A DNA stretch of 32,853 bases, taken from positions 1 to 32,853 of the IMG/VR virus record IMGVR_UViG_3300020180_000451; one strand, 5' to 3'. The position numbers and the translations under genes were made by a program. The number at the start of each line of letters is the position of its first letter. Position 1 is the first letter of the stretch. The notes below the pieces were generated by a model that saw only the letters and a program-made list of their open reading frames with translations, was not told the origin of the DNA and made no database searches. The stretch comes from a virus. Below are positions 12,612-20,011 of this stretch, one piece after another.

Positions 12612-12620
12612 AGTATAGCA
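12612..12620 (-). promoter_or_regulatory. Extended -10 promoter of the recombination operon
   Basis: The minus strand reads TGC TATACT, an extended -10 with one mismatch. It predicts a start near 12605 and a leader of about 34 nt containing GGAGG. It is back-to-back with the plus-strand promoter at 12671. Confidence 0.5.
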
Positions 12621-12670
12621 CGCTCGCATATCGGTCGCATATAAATTTGTGGATAAGTACAAAAAAGGTA

Positions 12671-12676
12671 TATAAT
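12671..12676 (+). promoter_or_regulatory. -10 box of a leaderless promoter for the DUF1064 gene
   Basis: TATAAT is followed by TCAATC and then ATG at 12683, so transcription should start at the ATG. A TTGTGG box at 12647-12652 could serve as -35 with an 18-bp spacer. Confidence 0.6.
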
Positions 12677-12682
12677 TCAATC

Positions 12683-13060
12683 ATGAATTATAAATTTGCA
12701 TTAAAGATTCCAAAATCAAAAAGTAAGTATGGCAATGTGAAAACGTTCTATAATGGTGTTGTATACGAATCAAAGAGAGAAGCTGACTGCGCGCGTGACT
12801 TAGATACACTAAAAAAAGCTGTTGGCAAAGAACGAATAGAGTCTATTGAAAGGCAAGTACCTTTTTTATTACAAAATAAGTTTACTGATAACACTGGGAC
12901 AAAACACCGTGAAATAAAATATATTGCAGATTTTAAGGTGAAATACACAGACGGAAGAGAAGCATATGTTGAATCAAAAGGGATGCGCACAGACGTTTAC
13001 AAGATAAAATTGAAGCTCCTGCTATATAAATACCCTGATATTACCTTTATTGAAATGTAA
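12683..13060 (+). CDS. DUF1064 family phage nuclease-like protein
   Basis: The start is the ATG encoding MNYKFALKIPKSKSKYGN; an in-frame upstream ATG at 12647 lies before the promoter. The 125 residues match the DUF1064 pattern: KYGNVKTFYNGVVYESKREA, RQVPFLLQNKF, IKYIADFKVKY and EAYVESKGMRT. The D-(x)n-ExK arrangement (ADFK, then VESKG) is that of a PD-(D/E)XK fold, and the family is widespread near phage replication genes. It is thought to be a nuclease, perhaps acting on recombination intermediates. It is alone on the plus strand within a minus-strand region, with its own leaderless promoter and a hairpin terminator. Confidence 0.78.
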   Translation: MNYKFALKIPKSKSKYGNVKTFYNGVVYESKREADCARDLDTLKKAVGKERIESIERQVPFLLQNKFTDNTGTKHREIKYIADFKVKYTDGREAYVESKGMRTDVYKIKLKLLLYKYPDITFIEM

Positions 13061-13085
13061 AAATACCCCCAGGGTGGGAGTATTT
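13061..13085. terminator. Hairpin terminator between convergent genes
   Basis: AAATACCCCC pairs with GGGAGTATTT (one mismatch) around the loop AGGGT. It directly follows the DUF1064 stop codon and separates it from the convergent gene ending at 13100. Confidence 0.6.
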
Positions 13086-13099
13086 GTACCTTTTAGTCC

Positions 13100-13312
13100 T
13101 TATTTAGTTATTTTAGATCGTTTAGAACTTCTTTTTTCGTTTACTTGTTTAATTACTTTCTTCAAATACCCTTCACTTTCTGATTCCATTTTTCTCCACA
13201 ACGTCATTGCTTCACGCTGCATTACCCCTTTCTTTATCGCTAACTTTCTGAAATACTCCGGTCCTTTCTTAGCAAGCAACACCGCACCACCACTCGACTT
13301 CTTTTTTTCCAT
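13100..13312 (-). CDS. Small basic protein with Gly-Gly motifs, 70 aa
   Basis: A 70-residue, highly basic protein. Its first half (SSGGAVLLAKKGPEYFRKL, then AIKKG) resembles the KGG-type motif order GG...GPEYF..L..KKG also seen, in shorter form, in the gene at 12440. The second half is a charged helix (WRKMESESEGYLKKVIKQVN). No enzymatic motif is present. It is probably a small nucleic acid- or stress-associated phage protein; the function is unknown. The start ATG follows an A/T-rich leader. Confidence 0.55.
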   Translation of the reverse strand: MEKKKSSGGAVLLAKKGPEYFRKLAIKKGVMQREAMTLWRKMESESEGYLKKVIKQVNEKRSSKRSKITK

Positions 13313-13335
13313 ATATATTATTTTTTATCTGTAGT

Positions 13336-13614
13336 CTAGTTATTTAATAATTTATATAATTCTTCGTGTGTGTCTGCCCTTTTTATATTGTCTACATCAA
13401 GTGCCCCATTCACTATCTCTATAGCTTCCCACCCACTAAAAGTTATAAATGGTTCTCCGTTCATTAAACAGCCTACATCCATAACTGAATACTCCTTTCC
13501 GTTGATATTTGCGTTATACCAAGTATTTTTCTTAGATACATCTATGCGAGCACTAAGCCAATGGGGCGTCTTTTCCGTCATTAGGTAATTTGTAAGCCAA
13601 TTTTTTAAGTTCAT
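13336..13614 (-). CDS. Hypothetical protein, 92 aa
   Basis: A 92-residue protein starting MNLKNWLTNYLMTEKTPHWL, with a strand-rich middle (TWYNANINGKEYSVMDVGC) and a helical tail (THEELYKLLNN). The start lies inside the end of the upstream gene (62-nt overlap). The overlap and operon order support it, but I do not recognise it. Confidence 0.5.
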   Translation of the reverse strand: MNLKNWLTNYLMTEKTPHWLSARIDVSKKNTWYNANINGKEYSVMDVGCLMNGEPFITFSGWEAIEIVNGALDVDNIKRADTHEELYKLLNN

Positions 13615-14059
13615 CTTTGTTGTTTTCCCAAAGTATATATTCTAATGCTTCACGACCCATTTGTGTTATATTCTCACTCTCATCTAAAAATCCTACTTTA
13701 ATAAAAGATCTTTCTGGTTCTGTTCTTAGTAAACTTTTAATTGTGTCTTTAATTGTGTTCATAATGTTTGATTTAATTAACTTATTTATAATAACTTCCT
13801 CTCCACACCCCACTCTAAAAATAACCTGCTTAGAGTTACATACATTGCTAGTATGATGTGATATTTGAATTTGAGTATCTAATTTTCCTACATACTCTTT
13901 AAAAGGGTATAACAAAACATTATTCGCGCCACCTCTTCTAATTTCTCCTTTACACTCAACCCAATCATAACCATGATCGCGTAGGGTCTGTACACTACAC
14001 TCTACTTTTAATGGTGCTAAATCCCATAACTCTTTATCTGATATTTTTACTATATTCAT
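13553..14059 (-). CDS. Hypothetical protein, probably two small phage proteins joined in frame
   Basis: A 168-residue frame starting MNIVKISDKELWDLAPLKVE. Residues 1-99 look like one small protein. Residues 100-168 start MNTIKDTIKSLLRTEPERSF and contain FIKVGFLDES, which resembles a complete small protein recurrent in CPR-type phage genomes. The junction has a leader-like AT-rich sequence with stops in the other frames only. Independent internal initiation at 13762 (ATG) is plausible. No function is known for either part. Upstream in-frame starts up to 14125 are possible but lie in a palindromic, promoter-like region. Confidence 0.55.
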   Translation of the reverse strand: MNIVKISDKELWDLAPLKVECSVQTLRDHGYDWVECKGEIRRGGANNVLLYPFKEYVGKLDTQIQISHHTSNVCNSKQVIFRVGCGEEVIINKLIKSNIMNTIKDTIKSLLRTEPERSFIKVGFLDESENITQMGREALEYILWENNKDELKKLAYKLPNDGKDAPLA

Positions 14060-14089
14060 ATATATTATTATTAGGGACATATATATAAT

Positions 14090-14111
14090 ACACTTCGTGT
14101 GCGAACTTCGC
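14090..14111. promoter_or_regulatory. Two abutting 11-bp palindromes upstream of the 14059 gene
   Basis: ACAC-TTC-GTGT (14090-14100) is followed immediately by GCGAA-C-TTCGC (14101-14111). They lie between the transglycosylase stop and the next gene, next to a TATTAT -10-like box on the minus strand, and may be operators or a processed hairpin. Confidence 0.4.
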
Positions 14112-14139
14112 AAGCGTTGATACACATCTGGGTAGAAAC

Positions 14140-14868
14140 TTATTTACTAACTAAATACTTCTTATGTAAACCATGCTTATAAGAGACCCAGGCGTTCTTT
14201 GTTTCAGAATCATATATCTTACGCGCAAGTTTGACGTGTTCCTCGATACTCAACTCCTCGGTAGTATGCACACTGTTGATCCCAAACAAACCAGAGTCTT
14301 TAGACCATCCAAATTTTTCATGCCCGGATCTACAAAACGTAGACACGTATCCAGGAAGTCTTTTCTTAGAGATCGTCTCGAGATCGATGTATGTTTGAGT
14401 TAGTTTGTCGTATGTTTTACCGCCTAGCTTATATCTGCAGTTATAACTCTCTGCTTTACTGTTCAAAGAACTCTCTGCTTTAGCAATAGCGAGCATGATC
14501 TCCGGCTCTTCAGGGAAGTATTTAAAGATTAGAGGCTTGTATTTGTCTTCACGTTGCTTCATTGAGGCGGAAACAACATATTTTGAACGCACAGGAGCCT
14601 TTTTAACGATTTTCTTAGGTTGCATGGCACTTAGTAACTCTTTAGGGTCGTAGTGTGTGCTATGGATAGATTTTACTGGAACAATGCCATATTGAGACAT
14701 GAGGCCACTATCGTATCTGCTCGTGAGGTTGTGTGTGACGTAAATAGTGGTGAATAGCACTGTAAGTGTGCATACGTAGATCACTACGTGTCGGAGTTTG
14801 GTTTTGCGAACAGGTTTTATTTGTTTACGTTTCCTTTTTAAAAGTACAATGTCATTCATGTGTCTCAT
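14140..14868 (-). CDS. Membrane-anchored lytic transglycosylase-like protein
   Basis: A 242-residue protein. A basic N-terminus (KRKRKQIKPVRKTK) is followed by one membrane segment, about residues 27-46, so the rest should lie outside the membrane. Residues about 105-240 resemble an SLT/lysozyme-like transglycosylase: LAIAKAESSLN with likely catalytic E132, and DSGLFGINS (191-199), the usual second SLT motif, plus AWVSYKHG near the end. Such enzymes cut glycan strands of peptidoglycan. It is the first minus-strand gene after the divergent promoter region, so it would be made early. That timing suggests cell wall remodelling or superinfection effects rather than final lysis. An ATG nine nt downstream is an alternative start. 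Confidence 0.75.
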   Translation of the reverse strand: MRHMNDIVLLKRKRKQIKPVRKTKLRHVVIYVCTLTVLFTTIYVTHNLTSRYDSGLMSQYGIVPVKSIHSTHYDPKELLSAMQPKKIVKKAPVRSKYVVSASMKQREDKYKPLIFKYFPEEPEIMLAIAKAESSLNSKAESYNCRYKLGGKTYDKLTQTYIDLETISKKRLPGYVSTFCRSGHEKFGWSKDSGLFGINSVHTTEELSIEEHVKLARKIYDSETKNAWVSYKHGLHKKYLVSK

Positions 14869-14902
14869 TTTGGTATGTTTTGAGTTTTACTCAACTGGAT
14901 AC

Positions 14903-14932
14903 ATTATCGCATGCGAAGTATTTGAAAGTCAA
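14903..14932 (-). promoter_or_regulatory. Strong minus-strand promoter of the early block
   Basis: TTGACT (-35, 14927-14932), an 18-bp spacer and GATAAT (-10, 14903-14908) preceded by TGC, an extended -10. It predicts a start near 14896 and a 28-nt leader before the transglycosylase gene. It is the most complete sigma70-type promoter in the window. Confidence 0.7.
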
Positions 14933-14956
14933 TGATTTTATTAAAGTTATCCACAT

Positions 14957-14986
14957 AAAGACACTCAATGTCTTTTGTTGTATAAT
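14957..14986 (+). promoter_or_regulatory. Plus-strand late promoter with palindromic operator
   Basis: TATAAT lies at 14981-14986, with AAGACA as a -35 candidate at 17 bp (14958-14963). A perfect inverted repeat, AAAGACA-ctcaa-TGTCTTT (14957-14975), covers the -35 box and spacer, suggesting regulation of the packaging genes. The start would be near 14993, giving a leader of about 35 nt. Confidence 0.5.
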
Positions 14987-15027
14987 AAATGTAATACGCG
15001 GTTGGCGCATTAAAACAAATTATCAAC

Positions 15028-15375
15028 ATGGGAGCACATAACATAAAAATGGTAGCAATGGACGTTTCAGAATCACTCAGAAAGGGTGAAATTGTAAACT
15101 TGGGTAAAATCATGATGAAAAATGGATATAAAAAGAGTTCTTCATTGCGTCCGTCAGATGTAACTAGAAGTAAAAGCTACAAAGAAGTTGTGGACCCTGT
15201 TATTGAGGCGCTTGCTAGAGAAAGAAATGCTATCTTGAAAAGATTACCGCAAGTGCGAGCAAAAGCTAAGTATCGTGACTTAATTGATGGACTTGATAAA
15301 ACTACTAAGAACATGCAGTTGCTACAGGGTAAGGAAACGAGCAAAGAGAACATAACATTCACATGGGAAAAGTAA
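15028..15375 (+). CDS. Terminase small subunit-like protein
   Basis: A 115-residue protein directly before the large terminase gene, overlapping it by 13 nt. The middle (NLGKIMMKNGYKKSSSLRPS, then DVTRSKSYKEVV) looks like the DNA-binding helix-turn-helix region of small terminases. The C-terminal helix (RDLIDGLDKTTKNMQLLQGK) would form the oligomer. Small terminases recognise the packaging site and stimulate the large subunit. Sequence alone is only suggestive; the position makes the call likely. Confidence 0.7.
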   Translation: MGAHNIKMVAMDVSESLRKGEIVNLGKIMMKNGYKKSSSLRPSDVTRSKSYKEVVDPVIEALARERNAILKRLPQVRAKAKYRDLIDGLDKTTKNMQLLQGKETSKENITFTWEK

Positions 15376-16739
15376 ATAAGACTATAACAATACCTTATAA
15401 ACCTAGAAATTGGGCAAAGAAAGTACATGAATCTACGAAAAGATGGATAGTATTGGTGCTTCATAGACGCGCGGGCAAGACAACAGCTATCTTAAACCAC
15501 CTACAACGTGACGCATTGAACACAGACAAGTCTCAATACGCCTATATTGCCCCGACTTACAAGCAGGCGAAGCGTATTGCATGGGATATGTTGAAGAATA
15601 TCAGTAGGTGCATCCCTGGAATGGACTGGAACGAGGCCGAATTGACTGCTATATATCCAAATGGGAGTAAAATCTTCCTTGCAGGATCGGAAAACATTGA
15701 TGCGTTGCGTGGTATTGCTTTATGGGGAGGCGCTCAAGACGAATCTGCACAGCAACCACCCGGACTTTTTACGGAAGTTATATCAAAAGCCTTAGCGGAT
15801 CACTTAGGATATTGGATATGGGCAGGTACACCCAAAGGAAAGAATGACTTTTGGAGGACATATCAAACAGCAATCAAGAACCCCGATGATTGGACAAGTC
15901 TATATCAAACAATCGATGACACTCTCATTGGAGAGACTGGAGAAGTTGTTGATAATCTAAGAGTAGCCTTAGTGGATGATAAAACGCTCGTTACACAAGG
16001 CAAAATGACACGTGATGAATTCTTGCAAGAGTGGTACAACAGCTTTGAGGCGGCCATAAAGGGCGCATACTACATGGAAGAGGTATCAGAAATGAGAAAT
16101 AAGGGCAGAATCACGTCCGTGTCGTACGATAAACGTATGCCAGTGCACACAGTACTCGACTTAGGGACCGGAAGGAAGCTATCTTGTGGGTTTTATCAGT
16201 CTGATGGGCCGTTTATTAAGATGATTGACTACTGGGAAGGTACAGATGATGGCAAAGAAGGGCTGCCAGAGCTCATTGTTGCGATGAGATCTAAGTTATA
16301 TTTGTATGGGAAGCACTTTGCGCCACACGATATCAGAGCTACAGAGATATCAACAGGTAAAACAAGATGGGAAACAGCAAGGGATCTCGGTATTGAATTT
16401 GAACACGTGCCAATGATCCCCGTGATAGAAGGTATCGAGTCCGGCAAGCTATTCTTTTCTAAGTTATACATAGATTCACAGAAGTGTGAGAGATTTATTG
16501 ACGCGGTATCTCAATATCACAGTCAATGGAATGAAGAGCGCCAGATGTTTGGCGATAAACCGAACCACGACTGGTCTTCACACGCGGCAGATATGCACAG
16601 ATACGCTTCGATAGTTGCAGATGAGTTTGATAACTACTTTGAAAAGGGCAATATGGTATGGGATGACGATGAGAATGATCTCGTAGATCAAAATAGAACC
16701 GGACAAGATGAATTATTTGATAGATTTGGGATACTTTAA
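15363..16739 (+). CDS. terL: Terminase large subunit
   Basis: A 458-residue DNA packaging motor. The ATPase part has Walker A HRRAGKTT (34-41), acidic residues D126-E127 at the Walker B position (GGAQDESAQ), and the coupling motif AGTPKGKN (154-161). The nuclease part has an RNase H-like acidic triad: D266 (HTVLDLGTG), D323 (APHDI) and D410 (SSHAADMHRY). It pumps DNA into the prohead and cuts concatemers. The strand before D126-E127 is unusually polar for Walker B, where four hydrophobic residues are normal. The length is typical. It is in an operon with the small subunit. Confidence 0.93.
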   Translation: MGKVNKTITIPYKPRNWAKKVHESTKRWIVLVLHRRAGKTTAILNHLQRDALNTDKSQYAYIAPTYKQAKRIAWDMLKNISRCIPGMDWNEAELTAIYPNGSKIFLAGSENIDALRGIALWGGAQDESAQQPPGLFTEVISKALADHLGYWIWAGTPKGKNDFWRTYQTAIKNPDDWTSLYQTIDDTLIGETGEVVDNLRVALVDDKTLVTQGKMTRDEFLQEWYNSFEAAIKGAYYMEEVSEMRNKGRITSVSYDKRMPVHTVLDLGTGRKLSCGFYQSDGPFIKMIDYWEGTDDGKEGLPELIVAMRSKLYLYGKHFAPHDIRATEISTGKTRWETARDLGIEFEHVPMIPVIEGIESGKLFFSKLYIDSQKCERFIDAVSQYHSQWNEERQMFGDKPNHDWSSHAADMHRYASIVADEFDNYFEKGNMVWDDDENDLVDQNRTGQDELFDRFGIL

Positions 16740-16741
16740 TT

Positions 16742-16768
16742 TTGTGACACTTTTTTTCGTGGTATAAT
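16742..16768 (+). promoter_or_regulatory. Promoter of the portal gene
   Basis: TTGTGA (16742-16747) and an extended -10, TGG TATAAT (16760-16768), with a short 15-bp spacer. The start would be near 16775, leaving only about 8 nt before the portal ATG. Confidence 0.55.
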
Positions 16769-16782
16769 GTACCACATATTTT

Positions 16783-18738
16783 ATGCACATCACAGAAAAG
16801 CTGAATGGTGAGGTTAAAGAGGAAGTAATTTCCCCTGTTTATTCTGTAAAAGAAATAGCAGAGCGCTCACAATACATGATAAAGACGCGACTCGCACGCG
16901 ATAATCGTGAAATGCCCCACCCAGAGTTCGATGACATGACGTACACGCAGTACTATGACTCAAATAAACGTGCCGACATGGCCTACAACACGGCTAAACT
17001 TAATAAAGCAGACACAAAAATAGTCACAGGCTACACACGTGAGAAGGACACAACACTTCTTTCCACTCTATTGGGATATGATTTTCAACCGGACATAACT
17101 GTATACAACAATCAAGAGCTTGTTATTTCTGAATTGGGTAACAACATGGAGGATGTAGTGAAGAAGTCTCGAGAGCTTGAAGATTGGGTTGATAAACGAC
17201 AACTTGTATATAGGGAGCTCATTGCGCAAGGAGATGTGTTCGTTGAAGAGGTATGGCAGTGCCAATACATCCCAGAGATAGAAGATGAGGGAAATTGGAA
17301 GCCTGGAGACAAGATAAGTGACGCAAATTTTAATACAAAATTCAATAGCAGGAAGATGGAGCGTGCAGAAGTACGCCTACACCAAAGTAAAAACGTATAC
17401 TTGGGTAATTTTTGGGAGACTGATTACAGTAAACAAGACATGGTGTTTACGTACGAGATTATTAGCCGTGATGTAGCGTATGCAACGTATGGTACATGGG
17501 ACAGGTGGGATAATGTGCCGGATCAAGTAGATAATACAATCAGTCCAAATGATTTAGGAGGCACGTACAAAGATTGGTCGCTACTTACAGTGCAGAAAGG
17601 GTTTGTGGGAGTGCTCAAGATACAGCAAAAGTTTAAGAATAAGTACCAGATAATACTAAACGGTGTCATGATGTTGCCATGTAACTATCCACTGACAGCT
17701 ATTTCGCCATACGGAGAGTACACAATACGCCATGCAGGGCTAGAACGGATCAATGGATGTGCTTATGGAAAGGGACAACCGTCTAAAACAAAAGTGGATC
17801 AAGCTGTGCACGATAAGTTTTTACGCTTGATGATCCTTCGAGAAGAGCAAGCAGGCGCGCCACCAATGGGATACACAGGCAAGAAAGTGCTATCAAGTGA
17901 CATATACATGCCAGGGAAGATAACTAACAACTTGAGAGAAGGAGCTTTGTTCCCTATTCTTCCACCGTCTACAGGGCTAAATTCTGCAGACTTCTCAATG
18001 TATCAGCTTATCAAGCAAATGATGGACGATAAGACTATCAATGCCACATTTTCGGGTCAAGCACCTGATCAACAGGCTACATTAGGTCAATTACAGCAGG
18101 AAAAGCAGCAACAACTCATAAAACTTGGTATCAACTTCGATGCAATCAAGAACTTAGAGCGCACATTGGTATGGGCACGCATTGGAAATATCATAATGAA
18201 TTATGCAAAACCTACGGACAACAAAGTCGTGGATAAGAGCCCGGATGAACAGGTACTAGAGAACGTATACCGTACATTTTCAGTAGAAACTACGCTAGAG
18301 AATGGCCAGACAGGTATAAAAGAGTTTGAATTTACAGATAAAGAGTTCCCAGACATGCGCGAACAGCAAGCAGAAGAGGAAGGATTGAGTGAATACTACG
18401 GTAAACCAGTCAAAAAGATATATTTCAATGGCCCCGCGTTTATCACATTGCTCAAATACCGGTGGATTGTGAACATTATCGCTACGGAAGCTAACTCTGA
18501 TTCTATTGAAAAGCAAGAGTTTGTGAACAATGTCCGGGAAGCAAAGGAGATATTTGGACCTGATTCAGTGAATGACGGATACGCAAAAGAGAAGTTTGCA
18601 ATCAAGATAGGTGAAGATCCTACAAAGTTCTTCGTACCTCAAGAGCAGATCGAGCAGGCGAGGATGCAAGCGGGGCAAGTGGATGCAACAGGGAAGCCTA
18701 TTGCACCACAACCTATGCAAGGTAAACCATTAGTATAA
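16783..18738 (+). CDS. Portal protein
   Basis: A 651-residue protein between the terminase and the scaffold/capsid genes, where portal genes sit. It begins with helices and a TYTQYYDSNKRADMAY segment. It has QGDVFVEEVWQ (portal-like stem region, about 148-158) and a long Gln-rich helix near 430-445 (QATLGQLQQEKQQQ), then an alpha-helical C-terminus ending in a flexible Gln/Pro tail. Portals form the dodecameric ring at one capsid vertex for DNA passage. I recognise no catalytic site, as expected. Size, gene order and composition make the call good; family membership was not tested by search. Confidence 0.78.
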   Translation: MHITEKLNGEVKEEVISPVYSVKEIAERSQYMIKTRLARDNREMPHPEFDDMTYTQYYDSNKRADMAYNTAKLNKADTKIVTGYTREKDTTLLSTLLGYDFQPDITVYNNQELVISELGNNMEDVVKKSRELEDWVDKRQLVYRELIAQGDVFVEEVWQCQYIPEIEDEGNWKPGDKISDANFNTKFNSRKMERAEVRLHQSKNVYLGNFWETDYSKQDMVFTYEIISRDVAYATYGTWDRWDNVPDQVDNTISPNDLGGTYKDWSLLTVQKGFVGVLKIQQKFKNKYQIILNGVMMLPCNYPLTAISPYGEYTIRHAGLERINGCAYGKGQPSKTKVDQAVHDKFLRLMILREEQAGAPPMGYTGKKVLSSDIYMPGKITNNLREGALFPILPPSTGLNSADFSMYQLIKQMMDDKTINATFSGQAPDQQATLGQLQQEKQQQLIKLGINFDAIKNLERTLVWARIGNIIMNYAKPTDNKVVDKSPDEQVLENVYRTFSVETTLENGQTGIKEFEFTDKEFPDMREQQAEEEGLSEYYGKPVKKIYFNGPAFITLLKYRWIVNIIATEANSDSIEKQEFVNNVREAKEIFGPDSVNDGYAKEKFAIKIGEDPTKFFVPQEQIEQARMQAGQVDATGKPIAPQPMQGKPLV

Positions 18739-18754
18739 GGTAAATAATACACAT

Positions 18755-19345
18755 ATGAATAAAATATCGAGTTGGATATTGAAAGATCACATACAAAAAT
18801 TAGAACAAGAATACAAAGTACGCACTCGAAAAGAATACGATATACGCCTTCGAGAACTAGAACAAGAACACGAAACACGCATTCAAAAAGAATACGAAAC
18901 ACACAAACAAAAACTAGAAGAAGATTATAAAATACGCCTTGAGGAAGACGTTGGCAACAGAATAAAACTCTTCAAGGCGTCTGTAGACATTAAAGATCTA
19001 GTACGTGAGAAGTTGCAAGGGATAAACCCAGGTAGACCGGATGATGACAGGTTGCAAAACCTTTTGGATTCGTTTGAGTCTCCTGAACGGTTGGAGTTCT
19101 TATCAAAAGCTCACAGCGTGGTAGAAAACCGTGCCTTTGTTGAGGTAGTAACGTACTTAATGGCGGAGTCTATGAAGAAAGCCGCGCTATTAGCAAACGA
19201 AATGGGGGAAGTAAACTACCAGAGAGCCGTTGTAAATGGCCTTACTTTGCTAGAAAACGAGCTTGGAAGACTTTCTCGGATGTACGTAGATGAAAAGAAG
19301 GCACAGGTTGCATTGACTATAGAGGAACAGTTTGAAATTATTTAA
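18755..19345 (+). CDS. Coiled-coil virion or assembly protein, 196 aa
   Basis: A protein starting MNKISSWILKDHIQKLEQEY. Residues about 10-70 contain imperfect repeats of the kind RTRKEYDIRLRELEQEHETR, a long highly charged coiled coil. The second half is a helical domain (DIKDLVREKLQGINPGRP, then ENRAFVEVVTYLMAESMKKA). It lies between the portal and the scaffold-like gene, so an assembly or capsid role is likely. I do not recognise a family. A leader with AAGGTAAATAATA precedes the ATG. Confidence 0.65.
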   Translation: MNKISSWILKDHIQKLEQEYKVRTRKEYDIRLRELEQEHETRIQKEYETHKQKLEEDYKIRLEEDVGNRIKLFKASVDIKDLVREKLQGINPGRPDDDRLQNLLDSFESPERLEFLSKAHSVVENRAFVEVVTYLMAESMKKAALLANEMGEVNYQRAVVNGLTLLENELGRLSRMYVDEKKAQVALTIEEQFEII

Positions 19346-19363
19346 TAAACACACACATAACAC

Positions 19364-20002
19364 ATGGATTTAGATCAAGCACTCGCAAGAGTGGCAGAGT
19401 TAGAAGCAGAATCGGTGACACAGATACAATCTCTTTCTGAAAAAGATGCAAAGATTGAGGACATGGCACGACATGCACGGGAAAAAAGCGAACAGTTTAA
19501 GAAATTGAGAGACATGACGACTTCAGAGAAGGAGCTTTTGTCTGAAAAAGAGCTCGAGCTTATGAAGCGACAAGAGGGTATCGAAGAGATCTCTCGCAAA
19601 ACAGCGGAAGATCAGCAAGCATTCAGACAAGAACAGAGAGCTTCAGTGCTCAAAGGTATTGTGAATAAATTTGCACGAGGAGATATAGAGCTTGCTAAGA
19701 AGATTGAGTTTAATATCGCTAAGATTAAAGACGCAGACTTGGCCATGACAGAGGAAATGCTAGCACCTATCGTACAAGACGGATTCAATATGGTAGGAGT
19801 TGCAGCTACGGACGCGGTACGAAATGCAAACAATCAAGGTGGATCAGTGCCAGAATACGCGCCAGACGCACCAAATTACGCAGATACACCGGAAGGAAAG
19901 GAATTATCAACAATGATGTTCGGAGCACCGGCACCAGCACCAGTAGCGGCACCAGCACCAGTAGCGGCACCAGCGCCAGTAGCGGCACCAGTAGCTAAAT
20001 AA
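19364..20002 (+). CDS. Probable scaffolding protein
   Basis: A 212-residue protein. Residues 1-105 form a charged coiled coil (ARVAELEAESVTQIQSLSEK and onward). A middle helical region follows (VLKGIVNKFARGDIELAKKI). The C-terminus is Ala-Pro-Val repeats (PAPVAAPAPVAAPAPVAAPV). Location before the capsid genes and the coiled-coil composition suggest a scaffold that shapes the prohead. Capsid-binding helices are not evident and there is no protease motif. The function is inferred from order and composition. Confidence 0.55.
   Translation: MDLDQALARVAELEAESVTQIQSLSEKDAKIEDMARHAREKSEQFKKLRDMTTSEKELLSEKELELMKRQEGIEEISRKTAEDQQAFRQEQRASVLKGIVNKFARGDIELAKKIEFNIAKIKDADLAMTEEMLAPIVQDGFNMVGVAATDAVRNANNQGGSVPEYAPDAPNYADTPEGKELSTMMFGAPAPAPVAAPAPVAAPAPVAAPVAK
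19931..19996 (+). repeat. 18-bp tandem repeat encoding Ala-Pro-Val units
   Basis: Three nearly identical units of GCACCAGCACCAGTAGCG (19931-19984) plus a partial unit form the C-terminal tail of the scaffold-like protein. Confidence 0.85.
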
Positions 20003-20011
20003 TAAACATTT

